Assembly (NCBI GenBank): GCA_002354095.1 | Contig: DEKX01000033.1 | Location: 252-48,413 of the forward strand | Source: Prevotella sp. UBA2711 | Lineage (GTDB): Bacteria > Bacteroidota > Bacteroidia > Bacteroidales > Bacteroidaceae | Direction of reading: 5' to 3' | Length of the DNA stretch: 48,162 nt | Made by a program: the position numbers and the translations under genes | Notes under the pieces: model-generated | Database searches by the model: none | What the model saw: only the letters and a program-made list of their open reading frames with translations | Told to the model about the DNA's origin: nothing | Shown: positions 16,936-25,339 of the stretch, one piece after another | Numbering within the stretch: position 1 is the first letter of the stretch | How the letters are laid out: each line of letters starts with the position of its first letter

Positions 16936-17904
16936 ATGAAACAACTACTGACTCTAATCTTATTATTTTCCGCTACTTTGGCATCGGCCAAAAGTTATGA
17001 TAACCCTGATACCCTCGTCGTGGCTCGCGACGGAACGGGGGAGTTTCGCAATATAGCCGAAGCCATTGAGGTGTGCCGCGCCTTCATGGAGTACCACAAG
17101 GTGATTTTTGTTAAGAAGGGCACCTATAAGGAGAAACTCGTTGTGCCCCAGTGGCTCACCCATATTGAAATATGTGGCGAAGATCGCGACCAGACGATTA
17201 TTACTTGGGACGACCATGCCAATATCCTTTATCCGCCGACAGGTAAGCCTATGGGAACCTTCCGCACCTATACGCTGAAGATTGACGGAAGCTACATCAC
17301 CCTCAAGAATATCACCGTTGAGAATAATGCTGCCCGACTGGGACAGGCAGTAGCGCTGTTTACGACTGGCGATAAGCTCACTTTCCTGAACTGTCGATTT
17401 CTGGGGCATCAGGACACCATCTATACCGGCAATGCCCGCTCTCGTCAGGTTTTCAAGAATTGCTACATCGAAGGTACCACCGACTTCATTTTCGGTCCTG
17501 CCACAGCATGGTTTGAGAATTGCGACATCTTCTGCAAGGCTGATTCCTACATCACGGCTACCTCTACACCACAGGATGTAGCCTACGGTTATGTGTTTAA
17601 TCATTGCCGCATTACTTGCGATGCACATGTCACGAAAGTTTATCTGGGGCGTCCTTGGCGCGATTATGGCTATACCCTCTTTATGAACTGCGAACTGCCC
17701 CGCCAGATTCGTCCTGAAGGATGGCACCACTGGCAGAAAGAGCGTGAGAAGACTGCCCGTTACATGGAGTACAACAATCGTGGCGAGGGAGCCGGCACCA
17801 GTCAGCGTGTCGCTTGGAGTCGTCAGCTCACTAAGAAAGAGGCAGAAAAAATAACGCCGAGCACCGTGCTCAGCGTTAATGATACATGGAATCCCCTGCA
17901 TTAA
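16936..17904 (+). CDS. Secreted pectinesterase (carbohydrate esterase family 8)
   Basis: Removes methyl esters from pectin so that lyases or hydrolases can act. 322 residues: a signal peptide ending near ATLASAK, then a single parallel beta-helix. The CE8 motifs are in order: GQAVALF, FLGHQDTIY with catalytic D160, GTTDFIFGPATAWFENC with D183, and LGRPWRDYGYTLFMNCELP with the substrate-binding arginine and tryptophan. The gap of only 4 bp from the rel stop implies cotranscription with the stringent-response operon. Its last 60 bp also hold the terminator of the convergent merR gene. Confidence 0.94.
   Translation: MKQLLTLILLFSATLASAKSYDNPDTLVVARDGTGEFRNIAEAIEVCRAFMEYHKVIFVKKGTYKEKLVVPQWLTHIEICGEDRDQTIITWDDHANILYPPTGKPMGTFRTYTLKIDGSYITLKNITVENNAARLGQAVALFTTGDKLTFLNCRFLGHQDTIYTGNARSRQVFKNCYIEGTTDFIFGPATAWFENCDIFCKADSYITATSTPQDVAYGYVFNHCRITCDAHVTKVYLGRPWRDYGYTLFMNCELPRQIRPEGWHHWQKEREKTARYMEYNNRGEGAGTSQRVAWSRQLTKKEAEKITPSTVLSVNDTWNPLH
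17846..17877 (-). terminator. merR terminator inside the pectinesterase coding end
   Basis: On the minus strand AACGCTGAGCA pairs with TGCTCGGCGTT (11 bp, one G-T pair, 3-nt loop, 17853-17877), followed by TATTTTTT. It is a good Rho-independent terminator for the leftward merR transcript, embedded in the last codons of the convergent gene. Confidence 0.75.
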
Positions 17905-17927
17905 CCGTTAGACGATAGCTGTTAACC

Positions 17928-18278
17928 CTATTGCAAGTAATCCATTTGTTTCTTCAAGGCTTGTAGTTGCTCACGGACGTCAATCAGTTTCGTGAGCACT
18001 TGGGCTCTTTTGTCAGCTCCATCACGATTGGCATTGATGATACGCTTGGCGGCAGCAAGTTTAAAACCACGAACCTTCACCAGATTATGAATCAACTTAA
18101 TCTGGTCAATATCCTTCTGCTGATACTGACGAATCTTGGCGGGCCCACTCGTCTTGGGTTTCAGATAAGGAAATTCCGTCTCCCAATAACGCAGCGTACT
18201 CTCGTTTACACCAAACATCTCTGCCACCTCCTTGATGGAATAGTAGAGTTTCAAGTTCTTATTCAGATTCAATGCCAT
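17928..18278 (-). CDS. MerR-family transcriptional regulator
   Basis: 116 residues from the chosen ATG. The N-terminal winged helix-turn-helix reads LYYSIKEVAEMFGVNESTLR with YWETEFPYLKPK, then QYQQKDIDQIKLIHNLVK, the usual MerR layout. A C-terminal leucine-rich coiled coil for dimerisation (TKLIDVREQLQALKKQ) follows. No cysteine-based metal site is visible, so the effector is unknown. The frame is open to 18434, but the TACCTTTG box at 18297-18304 shows that transcription starts near 18290, making 18278 the start. Small single-domain MerR proteins of this type are common in Bacteroidota. Confidence 0.9.
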   Translation of the reverse strand: MALNLNKNLKLYYSIKEVAEMFGVNESTLRYWETEFPYLKPKTSGPAKIRQYQQKDIDQIKLIHNLVKVRGFKLAAAKRIINANRDGADKRAQVLTKLIDVREQLQALKKQMDYLQ

Positions 18279-18296
18279 AAGCGCATAGATTTTTTG

Positions 18297-18304
18297 CAAA
18301 GGTA
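18297..18304 (-). promoter_or_regulatory. -7 element TACCTTTG for merR
   Basis: A perfect TAnnTTTG element 18 bp upstream of the merR ATG at 18278; it decides the start codon. Confidence 0.65.
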
Positions 18305-18412
18305 AAGTTTTATTTTCATTTCTCCAAGTTTTCGAAAGAAAAATTACCTTACCAGCACTTCCTGTATAGGTTTTCTCTCTGCAAAGATAATCAAAATATA
18401 TGTCAATCACGT

Positions 18413-18442
18413 TTGCTCTTTCAGCTTTTTTCATTATCTTTG
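18413..18442 (+). promoter_or_regulatory. Promoter of the GH26-GH2 operon
   Basis: A -33 element TTG at 18413-18415 and a -7 element TATCTTTG at 18435-18442, separated by 19 bp, fit the Bacteroidota consensus. The GH26 ATG follows 32 bp later. Confidence 0.7.
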
Positions 18443-18474
18443 CAAGAAATTTTGAAAACTAAAACTATAACGAC

Positions 18475-20046
18475 ATGACAACAATGAAGAAACTATTTCT
18501 CGCAGGATACCTGCTGACTATGACAGCAATGCCTTCGTGGGCACAGACTGGTACGAAGATGGAGGCGGAGGATGCCACCTACGTAAATTGTGAACTGAAA
18601 ACGGACAGCAAATACTCTGGTGGGAAGGCGCTGTCGCTGACAAAAAATAATGCAAAGATCACTTTCTCCTATACCTGTAGCGAAGGAGGAAAATATACCG
18701 TCCTTGCAATGGGAGAAGGTATCGGTGGCGAGAAAGAGGTGGCTATCACAGTGAACGGCAGTGCAGCAACGTTCAAGGTGAATGCCCTGGCCGAGGTAGA
18801 GGTGGGCACCTTCAAATTGCCTGTGGGCAAATGTACCATTGAGATTACCCCCTCATGGACGTGGTTTAACATCGACTATATCCGCATTGAGAAAAGTACC
18901 AGCACGATAGCTTTCGATATCGCTGCAGCACCTGTGGACGGAGCAGCTGTGGAAAGTGCTAAAAGTCTATACAAGTTCCTGTACGAGAACTTCGGCAAGA
19001 AAAGCATCTCTGGTATGATGACCGGCAACATGACGTCGGCTCCTAACAAAGTGAAAGAGCATGCCGACATTCAGGAGTTCTATAAGCGATCAGGGAAGTA
19101 TCCTGCATTGATTGGATTCGACTTCATGGAAACGACGGGCAAGAATGCCAGTCAAGATTGGGCTAAAGCGTATTCTGACAAGTCGGTAGCGCTGGCAAAG
19201 GACACCTACAAGCAGGGCGGTATTCCCGCGTTCACATGGCACTGGCGCGACCCGAGCAGAGCAACAGTTGAGTTCTATTCGGAAAAAAGCACGGTCAAAA
19301 TTGCAGACGCGCTGAATGCCAATGGGACGTGGAACACCTCGTCACAACTCTACAAATACATCATTCAGGACATTGATGCCATTGCCGACATCTTCCTCGA
19401 CATGCAAAACGAGGGTATGGCCTGCATCTTCCGCCCATTGCACGAGGCCAGCGGTGGTTGGTTCTGGTGGGGCCGTAATAAGAATGCGGAACACTTTAAG
19501 AAACTCTACAAGCTGGTATTTGACAGAATGGTGAACGTAAAGGGCGTGCACAACGTGATATGGGTATGGAACGCAGATGCTACCGACCATGAATGGGACC
19601 CAGGACAGGCTTACTACGACGTGGTATCGGCAGACATCTATAATGCAGCCTACGACTATTCGAGCAATTACGTGATGTTCGACAAACTGAAGAAACTCAC
19701 CAATGGCAAGAAAATCGTAGCATTGTCGGAAAACGGTCCGATACCCGATATAGACAAGATGTTTGAAGATGAAGCCGTATGGTCGTGGTGGATGCCTTGG
19801 TATCAGACGTGGAACGGCAAATTCCTTGACCAGACGACTAATAAGGAATTGACTAAGATCATGAGCGACACGCGCACCATCAGTCTGAGCGACATGCCCG
19901 GATGGGATCATTATACAGGCATCAAACAGACACACGCCAACCGCCAACCCGACAGCGGTTTCTACAACCTGAAAGGACAGCGACTGAAGAAGAAACCATC
20001 GAGTGGTCTGTTTATCAGTGGCGGACTGGTGTTTTTTGCAAAGTAA
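18475..20046 (+). CDS. Secreted beta-mannanase, glycoside hydrolase family 26, with N-terminal carbohydrate-binding module
   Basis: Predicted endo-acting beta-1,4-mannan hydrolase. 523 residues: signal peptide (to PSWAQ); a CBM6/35-like beta-sandwich (about 27-142) beginning MEAEDATYV and ending WFNIDYIRIEK; then a GH26 barrel (about 150-470). The acid/base glutamate is in HEASGGWFWWG (E324) and the nucleophile in ALSENG (E419), a spacing normal for GH26. FTWHWRDP is the usual substrate-subsite motif. After the barrel, a 35-residue tail (SGFYNLKGQRLKKKPSSGLF) resembles the C-terminal tail of many Prevotella exported proteins that look like type IX sorting signals. GH2 follows after 18 bp. The promoter is at 18413-18442. 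Confidence 0.92.
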   Translation: MTTMKKLFLAGYLLTMTAMPSWAQTGTKMEAEDATYVNCELKTDSKYSGGKALSLTKNNAKITFSYTCSEGGKYTVLAMGEGIGGEKEVAITVNGSAATFKVNALAEVEVGTFKLPVGKCTIEITPSWTWFNIDYIRIEKSTSTIAFDIAAAPVDGAAVESAKSLYKFLYENFGKKSISGMMTGNMTSAPNKVKEHADIQEFYKRSGKYPALIGFDFMETTGKNASQDWAKAYSDKSVALAKDTYKQGGIPAFTWHWRDPSRATVEFYSEKSTVKIADALNANGTWNTSSQLYKYIIQDIDAIADIFLDMQNEGMACIFRPLHEASGGWFWWGRNKNAEHFKKLYKLVFDRMVNVKGVHNVIWVWNADATDHEWDPGQAYYDVVSADIYNAAYDYSSNYVMFDKLKKLTNGKKIVALSENGPIPDIDKMFEDEAVWSWWMPWYQTWNGKFLDQTTNKELTKIMSDTRTISLSDMPGWDHYTGIKQTHANRQPDSGFYNLKGQRLKKKPSSGLFISGGLVFFAK

Positions 20047-20064
20047 ACCATCTAAAAAGTAATT

Positions 20065-22497
20065 ATGAATATGAAAAAATGGCTCATCGGTGCAGTCTGT
20101 TTGGTAACACTTACCCTGCATGCACAAAACGTGAGAGAAAACATCCTGTTGGACGAAGGGTGGAAGTTTGCCTTTGGAAATGCTGCCGACCCGCAGAAAG
20201 ACTTCGGTTGCGGTACGGAGTATTTTAACTACCTGACCAAAGCCAACTCCATTCACAACGAGGGACCGTACAGCACGAAGTTTGACGATTCGAAATGGCA
20301 GGAGGTCCGTGTGCCTCACGACTGGGTATCTACCCTGCCCTATGCCTCTAATGCCAGTCATTCGCACGGCTATAAGACGGTGGGATACAAATACCCGGAA
20401 ACCAGTGTAGGCTGGTATCGCAAGACCGTTCAGATAGGCAAGGAAGATGAGGGCAAACAGATTAGTCTGCGCTTCGACGGTATCTTCCGCAATGCCAATG
20501 TGTGGTTCAATGGTTTCTGGTTAGGTACAGAACCCAGCGGCTATGCCACCCAAGTGTATGACGTGACGGAATACGTGAACTTCGGAGGCGACAATCTGAT
20601 ATGCGTCAGAGCCGATGCCTCACTGGAAGAAGGCTGGTTCTACGAGGGCGGCGGTATCTATCGCGATGTCTGGCTCGTCAAGACGGGCAAGGTGAGCGTG
20701 GCTCCCTTCGGTACGTTTGTCTATGCCGACCTGAAAGCACCTTACAGTTCTGCCACCATCAGTGTCGAGACGGAAGTACACAACACCACACTCGACAACC
20801 AGACATGCCAGATAGAACAGCGACTGTTGGATGCCGACGGCAAGGAGGTGGGCAAGGCTGAACCTGCTACCGTGGAGCTGAAGGGTAAGCAGACCAGTCC
20901 GTGCAAACAGCAACTGACACTCAGCAACCCACACCTATGGGCTATCCAGGACCCTTATCTCTACCAGGTAGAGACAACGGTGAAGGTCGGCGGGCTGGTG
21001 ACGGACGTCTATTACACATCAACGGGACTGCGTGAGGTGGCGTTCGATGCCAACAAAGGATTTCTGTTGAATGGAAAGCAAGTGAAGCTGAAAGGCGTAA
21101 ACATGCACCAAGACCATGCCGGTGTGGGTGCCGCTATCCCCGATGCGCTACAGGCTTGGCGCATCCGCCAGTTGAAGGCTTTCGGATGCAATGCCTACCG
21201 TGCTTCGCATAACCCCATGACACCTGCCCTGCTCGACATCTGCGACAGAGAGGGAATACTGGTGATTGACGAAAACCGACTGACTGGTATTAACCAAGAG
21301 CACCTCCGACTGCTGGAACGGATGATCAAGCGCGACCGCAACCACCCCTCCGTCATTCTGTGGAGCGACGGCAACGAGGAATGGGGCATCGAGAATACGA
21401 TTCAAGGTACACGCATAGCTGCTGCCATGCGGGAATACACCAAACTGCTCGACCCCACACGCCACTCGACGATTGCCAATGCGGGTGGTGGTGAAATGAT
21501 CAAGGGTCTCGATGTGGTAGGCTTCAACTATATCCTACAGAACGACGTGGATAACCGCAAGAAGAATCATCCTTCGTGGAAAATCGTTGGAACAGAAGAG
21601 ACAACGGGTTGCGGCACACGCGGTTTCTATTTCAACAATCCCGATGATAAGGGCCACATGGCAAGCATGAACCTGCACGCCGACAAGGACGGAACGGTGA
21701 ACCGCATCGAGCGCGGTTGGAAATTCTATGCCGACCGCGACTGGGCTGCAGGACTGTTCTATTGGACGGGTTTCGACTATCGCGGAGAGCCTAACCCCCT
21801 GAGCTATCCTGCCCACGATTCGGAATTCGGCATCCTGGACTACTGCGGTTTCTGGAAAGACGAGGCGTGGTATCTAAAGGCGTGGTGGACCGACGAGCCC
21901 GTGCTCCACATCTTCCCCCATTGGAATCTGACCGGTCATGAGGGCGAAGAGATAGACGTATGGGCATATAGCAACTGCGACGAGGTGGAACTCATCGTGA
22001 ACGGCAAGAAACTGGGACGACAGCAGATGCCAAAGAACGGACACCTGAAATGGAAGGCTACTTACAAGCCGGGTAAGGTGGTGGCTTACGGCTATAAGAA
22101 CGGGAAGCGCATACTGACCCAGACCATAGAGACCACCAAACCTGCCGACAAGATCGTGATGAAGGCAGACCGCCAGCAGATCAAGGCTGATGGCAGAGAC
22201 GTGGCTGTGGTGACCGTCGAACTGCATGACGCAAAGGGACACAGAGTGCCTGACGCCTGCCAGGACGTGAGGTTCCAACTGACGGGAAACGGTCGCATCA
22301 TCGGAGTGGGCAATGGCGATCCTGCCTACGCGGGACCTGACCATCCGAAAGACAAAAACTGCCGGCAATTCGCAGTTTCGGTCTATAACGGCTATGCACA
22401 AGTGATTATCCAAAGCAGCAAGGAGGCTGGTGATATCCAATTACAGTGTAGCGGCGACGGACTGAAAACGGGGAAAATAGAAGTGATGAGTGAATAG
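20065..22497 (+). CDS. Glycoside hydrolase family 2 protein (beta-galactosidase type with DUF4982)
   Basis: An exo-acting beta-glycosidase of 810 residues with a signal peptide (to LTLHAQ). Order of domains: N-terminal sugar-binding jelly roll (ENILLDEGWKF, VPHDW, GWYRK, WFEGGGIYRDVWL-like motif), an immunoglobulin-like domain, the TIM barrel (VKLKGVNMHQDHAGVG, RASHNPM), a DUF4982-type domain (DEVELIVNGKKLGRQ), and a C-terminal Ig-like domain with ADGRDVAVVTVELHDAKG. The acid/base is the glutamate of SDGNEEW (E438); the nucleophile is in GTEET (E511). Pairing with a GH26 mannanase suggests trimming of galactose side chains from mannan, which is inference. The stop codon lies in a degenerate heptamer array. 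Confidence 0.92.
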   Translation: MNMKKWLIGAVCLVTLTLHAQNVRENILLDEGWKFAFGNAADPQKDFGCGTEYFNYLTKANSIHNEGPYSTKFDDSKWQEVRVPHDWVSTLPYASNASHSHGYKTVGYKYPETSVGWYRKTVQIGKEDEGKQISLRFDGIFRNANVWFNGFWLGTEPSGYATQVYDVTEYVNFGGDNLICVRADASLEEGWFYEGGGIYRDVWLVKTGKVSVAPFGTFVYADLKAPYSSATISVETEVHNTTLDNQTCQIEQRLLDADGKEVGKAEPATVELKGKQTSPCKQQLTLSNPHLWAIQDPYLYQVETTVKVGGLVTDVYYTSTGLREVAFDANKGFLLNGKQVKLKGVNMHQDHAGVGAAIPDALQAWRIRQLKAFGCNAYRASHNPMTPALLDICDREGILVIDENRLTGINQEHLRLLERMIKRDRNHPSVILWSDGNEEWGIENTIQGTRIAAAMREYTKLLDPTRHSTIANAGGGEMIKGLDVVGFNYILQNDVDNRKKNHPSWKIVGTEETTGCGTRGFYFNNPDDKGHMASMNLHADKDGTVNRIERGWKFYADRDWAAGLFYWTGFDYRGEPNPLSYPAHDSEFGILDYCGFWKDEAWYLKAWWTDEPVLHIFPHWNLTGHEGEEIDVWAYSNCDEVELIVNGKKLGRQQMPKNGHLKWKATYKPGKVVAYGYKNGKRILTQTIETTKPADKIVMKADRQQIKADGRDVAVVTVELHDAKGHRVPDACQDVRFQLTGNGRIIGVGNGDPAYAGPDHPKDKNCRQFAVSVYNGYAQVIIQSSKEAGDIQLQCSGDGLKTGKIEVMSE

Positions 22498-22516
22498 TAA
22501 AGAGTGAAGAATGATA
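22489..22516. repeat. Four degenerate heptamers spanning the GH2 stop codon
   Basis: AGTGAAT, AGTAAAG, AGTGAAG, AATGATA in exact 7-bp register; the stop codon TAG of the GH2 gene is formed at the junction of the first two units. Confidence 0.5.
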
Positions 22517-22519
22517 AAA

Positions 22520-22553
22520 ATCGGGCAAACGCTTTGTGCTTTGCCCGATTTTT
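22520..22553 (+). terminator. Rho-independent terminator after the GH26-GH2 operon
   Basis: ATCGGGCAAA (22520-22529) pairs with TTTGCCCGAT (22540-22549), followed by a T-run. It separates the hemicellulase operon from alaS. Confidence 0.88.
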
Positions 22554-22555
22554 CT

Positions 22556-22563
22556 TAATTTTG
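22556..22563 (+). promoter_or_regulatory. -7 element TAATTTTG for alaS
   Basis: A TAnnTTTG element directly after the terminator and 30 bp upstream of the alaS ATG. Confidence 0.6.
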
Positions 22564-22593
22564 CACACAAAATTTATAAAATACAGATAAGAA

Positions 22594-25260
22594 ATGATGA
22601 CAGCTAACGAGATTCGTGAATCGTTTAAGAAATTTTTCGAGCAGAAGCAGCATGCTATCGTGCCCTCTGCTCCGATGGTAATCAAGGATGACCCCACACT
22701 GATGTTCACCAATGCAGGTATGAACCAGTGGAAGGATATTATATTGGGAACACGCGACCCCGAGCCGCGCCGCCGTGCCGACACACAGAAGTGTCTGCGC
22801 GTCAGTGGCAAGCACAACGACTTGGAGGAAGTAGGTCATGACACCTACCACCACACCATGTTCGAAATGCTGGGCAACTGGTCGTTTGGCGACTACTTCA
22901 AGGAGGGCGCCATTGATATGGCTTGGGAATACCTGGTGGATGTGTTGAAACTGAACCCAGCAGACCTTTACGTCACCGTCTTCGAAGGCGACGCCGCCGA
23001 AGGACTGGAGCGCGACGACGAGGCAGCTGGCTACTGGTTGAAGCACGTACCTGCCGACCATATCATCAACGGCAACAAGCACGACAACTTCTGGGAAATG
23101 GGCGACACAGGTCCTTGTGGTCCCTGCTCTGAGATTCACGTTGACTCTCGTACGGAGGAAGAGAAGAAGAATGGTCCTACGGGTCGTGAACTGGTAAACA
23201 AAGACCACCCACAGGTGATTGAGATATGGAACCTCGTGTTCATGCAGTATAACCGCAAGGCTGACGGCTCATTAGAGAAGCTCTCCATGAACGTCATCGA
23301 CACGGGTATGGGCTTCGAGCGACTGGTACGCATGATGCAGGGCAAGCATTCGAACTACGATACCGATGTGTTCCAGCCTATCATCAAGGCTGAAGAGCAG
23401 ATTACCGGTCTGAAATATATTACTTCCGAGGAAGAAAGTCAGATTACTCAGAATAATCCGAATACTCAGAATGATATCAACGTGGCTATGCGCGTTTGTG
23501 CCGACCACCTGCGTGCCGTGGCTTTCTCGATTGCCGACGGACAGTTGCCTTCGAATGCCAAGGCCGGTTACGTGATTCGCCGCATCCTGCGCCGTGCCGT
23601 ACGCTATGCCTACACCTTCCTCGGACAGAAAGACGGTTTCCTCTACAAACTGGTTCCCACACTGGTACACGAGATGGGCGATGCCTTCCCTGAGCTGAAG
23701 GCTCAGCAGACGCTGATTACCAAGGTGATGAAGGAGGAGGAAGATTCATTCCTGCGCACCCTGGATAAAGGTATCTCCATGTTGAACGATGCCATGGATA
23801 AGTTGAAGGCTGAGGGCAAGAATGTGCTCGACGGCACTCAGGCTTTCCGTTTGTTCGATACATACGGATTCCCCCTCGACCTGACGGAACTGATTTGTCG
23901 TGAGAACGGCTTTACGGTGGACGAGGAGCAGTTCAACGTAGAAATGCAGAAGCAGAAGGAGCGCGCCCGTAATGCCGCCCAAGTGGAGAACAGCGACTGG
24001 ACGGAACTGAAGGCTGGCGAACAGCAGTTCGTAGGCTACGACTATACAGAATACAGTTGCCACATCCTGCGCTACCGCAAAGTGACCCAGAAGAAGGCTG
24101 AGTTCTATGAGCTGGTACTGGATGCCACTCCTTTCTATGGCGAGATGGGTGGACAGGTCGGCGACCAGGGTGTATTGGTGAACGAAAACGAAACCATCCA
24201 GATCATCGACACCAAGCGCGAGAACAACCAGTCAATACACATTGTGAAGCAACTGCCTAAAGACCCCACGGCTGAATTCATGGCATGTGTGGATACCGAC
24301 AAGCGTGATGCTTCTGCCGCCAACCATACCGCTACGCACCTGCTCGACTATGCGTTGAAACAGGTTCTGGGCGACCATGTGGAGCAGAAGGGTTCTTACG
24401 TCAGCCCTGACACGCTGCGCTTCGACTTCTCTCACTTCCAGAAAGTGACCGACGAGGAACTGCGCCAGGTGGAGCGTATGGTGAACGACATGATTCGTCA
24501 GGACATCGCATTGGATGAGCACCGTGACGTTCCTTTCGATGAAGCCAAGAAACTGGGTGCCATCGCCCTGTTCGGCGAGAAATACGGCGATAAGGTGCGC
24601 GTGGTACGCTTCGGACCTTCCTGTGAGTTCTGCGGTGGTATCCATGCCTCCTCAACAGGTCGCATCGGTTTCTTCAAGATTATCTCGGAGAGCAGTGTAG
24701 CAGCCGGTATCCGTCGTATTGAGGCCAAGACGGGTAAGGAGTGTGAGGACTTGCTGTACGTGATGGAAGACCACATGAAGGCTATCAAGGCTTTGTTCAA
24801 TAACGCCAAGGACTTAGAGGGTGTCATCCAGAAATACATCAACGAGCACGATACGATGAAGAAGGAAATAGAGTCGTTCCAGGCACAGGCCGTAGAGCGC
24901 ACCAAGAACTATCTGATGACGGAGATTCGGACCGTAAACGGTGTCAACGTGATTACGCGCGTTTTGGAGATGCAGCCTGCCCAGGTGAAAGACCTGGTGT
25001 TCCAGTTGCGTGCTGCCGTAGAGGCTCCTTTCCTTTGCGCCATCGGTTCGAAGTATCAGAACAAGCCTATGCTCACCATTATGATGAGCGACGACCTGGT
25101 GAAAGACCACGGACTGAATGCCGGACAGATGATTCGCGAAGCTGCCAAGCTCATCCAAGGCGGTGGCGGCGGACAGCCCCACTATGCACAGGCTGGCGGT
25201 AAGGACACTGAGGGCTTGCATGCAGCCATCGACAAGGTCATTGAATTGGCGAAGCTCTAA
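22594..25260 (+). CDS. alaS: Alanyl-tRNA synthetase
   Basis: Charges tRNA-Ala. 888 residues, full length. The class II catalytic core has the motifs SAPMVIKDDPTLMFTNAGMN, DTYHHTMFEMLGNWSFGDYF and GMGFERL. The editing domain has the zinc ligands HTATH (H578, H582) and CEFCGGIH (C677, H684). The C-terminal oligomerisation/C-Ala region ends with the glycine-rich GGGGGQPHYAQAGG motif. Around residues 278-296 a polar stretch (SEEESQITQNNPNTQNDIN) is encoded by 9-bp near-repeats (actcagaat units, about 23446-23472), probably a local repeat expansion in a loop. All catalytic motifs are intact. Confidence 0.97.
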   Translation: MMTANEIRESFKKFFEQKQHAIVPSAPMVIKDDPTLMFTNAGMNQWKDIILGTRDPEPRRRADTQKCLRVSGKHNDLEEVGHDTYHHTMFEMLGNWSFGDYFKEGAIDMAWEYLVDVLKLNPADLYVTVFEGDAAEGLERDDEAAGYWLKHVPADHIINGNKHDNFWEMGDTGPCGPCSEIHVDSRTEEEKKNGPTGRELVNKDHPQVIEIWNLVFMQYNRKADGSLEKLSMNVIDTGMGFERLVRMMQGKHSNYDTDVFQPIIKAEEQITGLKYITSEEESQITQNNPNTQNDINVAMRVCADHLRAVAFSIADGQLPSNAKAGYVIRRILRRAVRYAYTFLGQKDGFLYKLVPTLVHEMGDAFPELKAQQTLITKVMKEEEDSFLRTLDKGISMLNDAMDKLKAEGKNVLDGTQAFRLFDTYGFPLDLTELICRENGFTVDEEQFNVEMQKQKERARNAAQVENSDWTELKAGEQQFVGYDYTEYSCHILRYRKVTQKKAEFYELVLDATPFYGEMGGQVGDQGVLVNENETIQIIDTKRENNQSIHIVKQLPKDPTAEFMACVDTDKRDASAANHTATHLLDYALKQVLGDHVEQKGSYVSPDTLRFDFSHFQKVTDEELRQVERMVNDMIRQDIALDEHRDVPFDEAKKLGAIALFGEKYGDKVRVVRFGPSCEFCGGIHASSTGRIGFFKIISESSVAAGIRRIEAKTGKECEDLLYVMEDHMKAIKALFNNAKDLEGVIQKYINEHDTMKKEIESFQAQAVERTKNYLMTEIRTVNGVNVITRVLEMQPAQVKDLVFQLRAAVEAPFLCAIGSKYQNKPMLTIMMSDDLVKDHGLNAGQMIREAAKLIQGGGGGQPHYAQAGGKDTEGLHAAIDKVIELAKL

Positions 25261-25263
25261 ATC

Positions 25264-25327
25264 CGAAATGGCGGAATAACGAAATGCCGAAATAACGTAA
25301 TAACGGTATAACGATATAACGTAAAAT
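25264..25327. repeat. Eight tandem degenerate octamers CGnnATnn between alaS and DUF853
   Basis: Exact 8-bp register: CGAAATGG, CGGAATAA, CGAAATGC, CGAAATAA, CGTAATAA, CGGTATAA, CGATATAA, CGTAAAAT. The first two bases are always CG. It fills the 79-bp gap between the two genes. Confidence 0.85.
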
Positions 25328-25339
25328 TTTAAAAAGACT

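Noticed and set aside
16963..17901. Minus-strand open frame of 312 codons opposite the pectinesterase
   Set aside because: The plus strand carries all CE8 motifs; the opposite frame shows no domain and begins inside a terminator region.
19342..20367. Long minus-strand open frame (341 codons) opposite GH26/GH2
   Set aside because: It runs antisense to two well-supported glycoside hydrolase genes, has no recognisable motifs and spans their junction; a codon-bias shadow.
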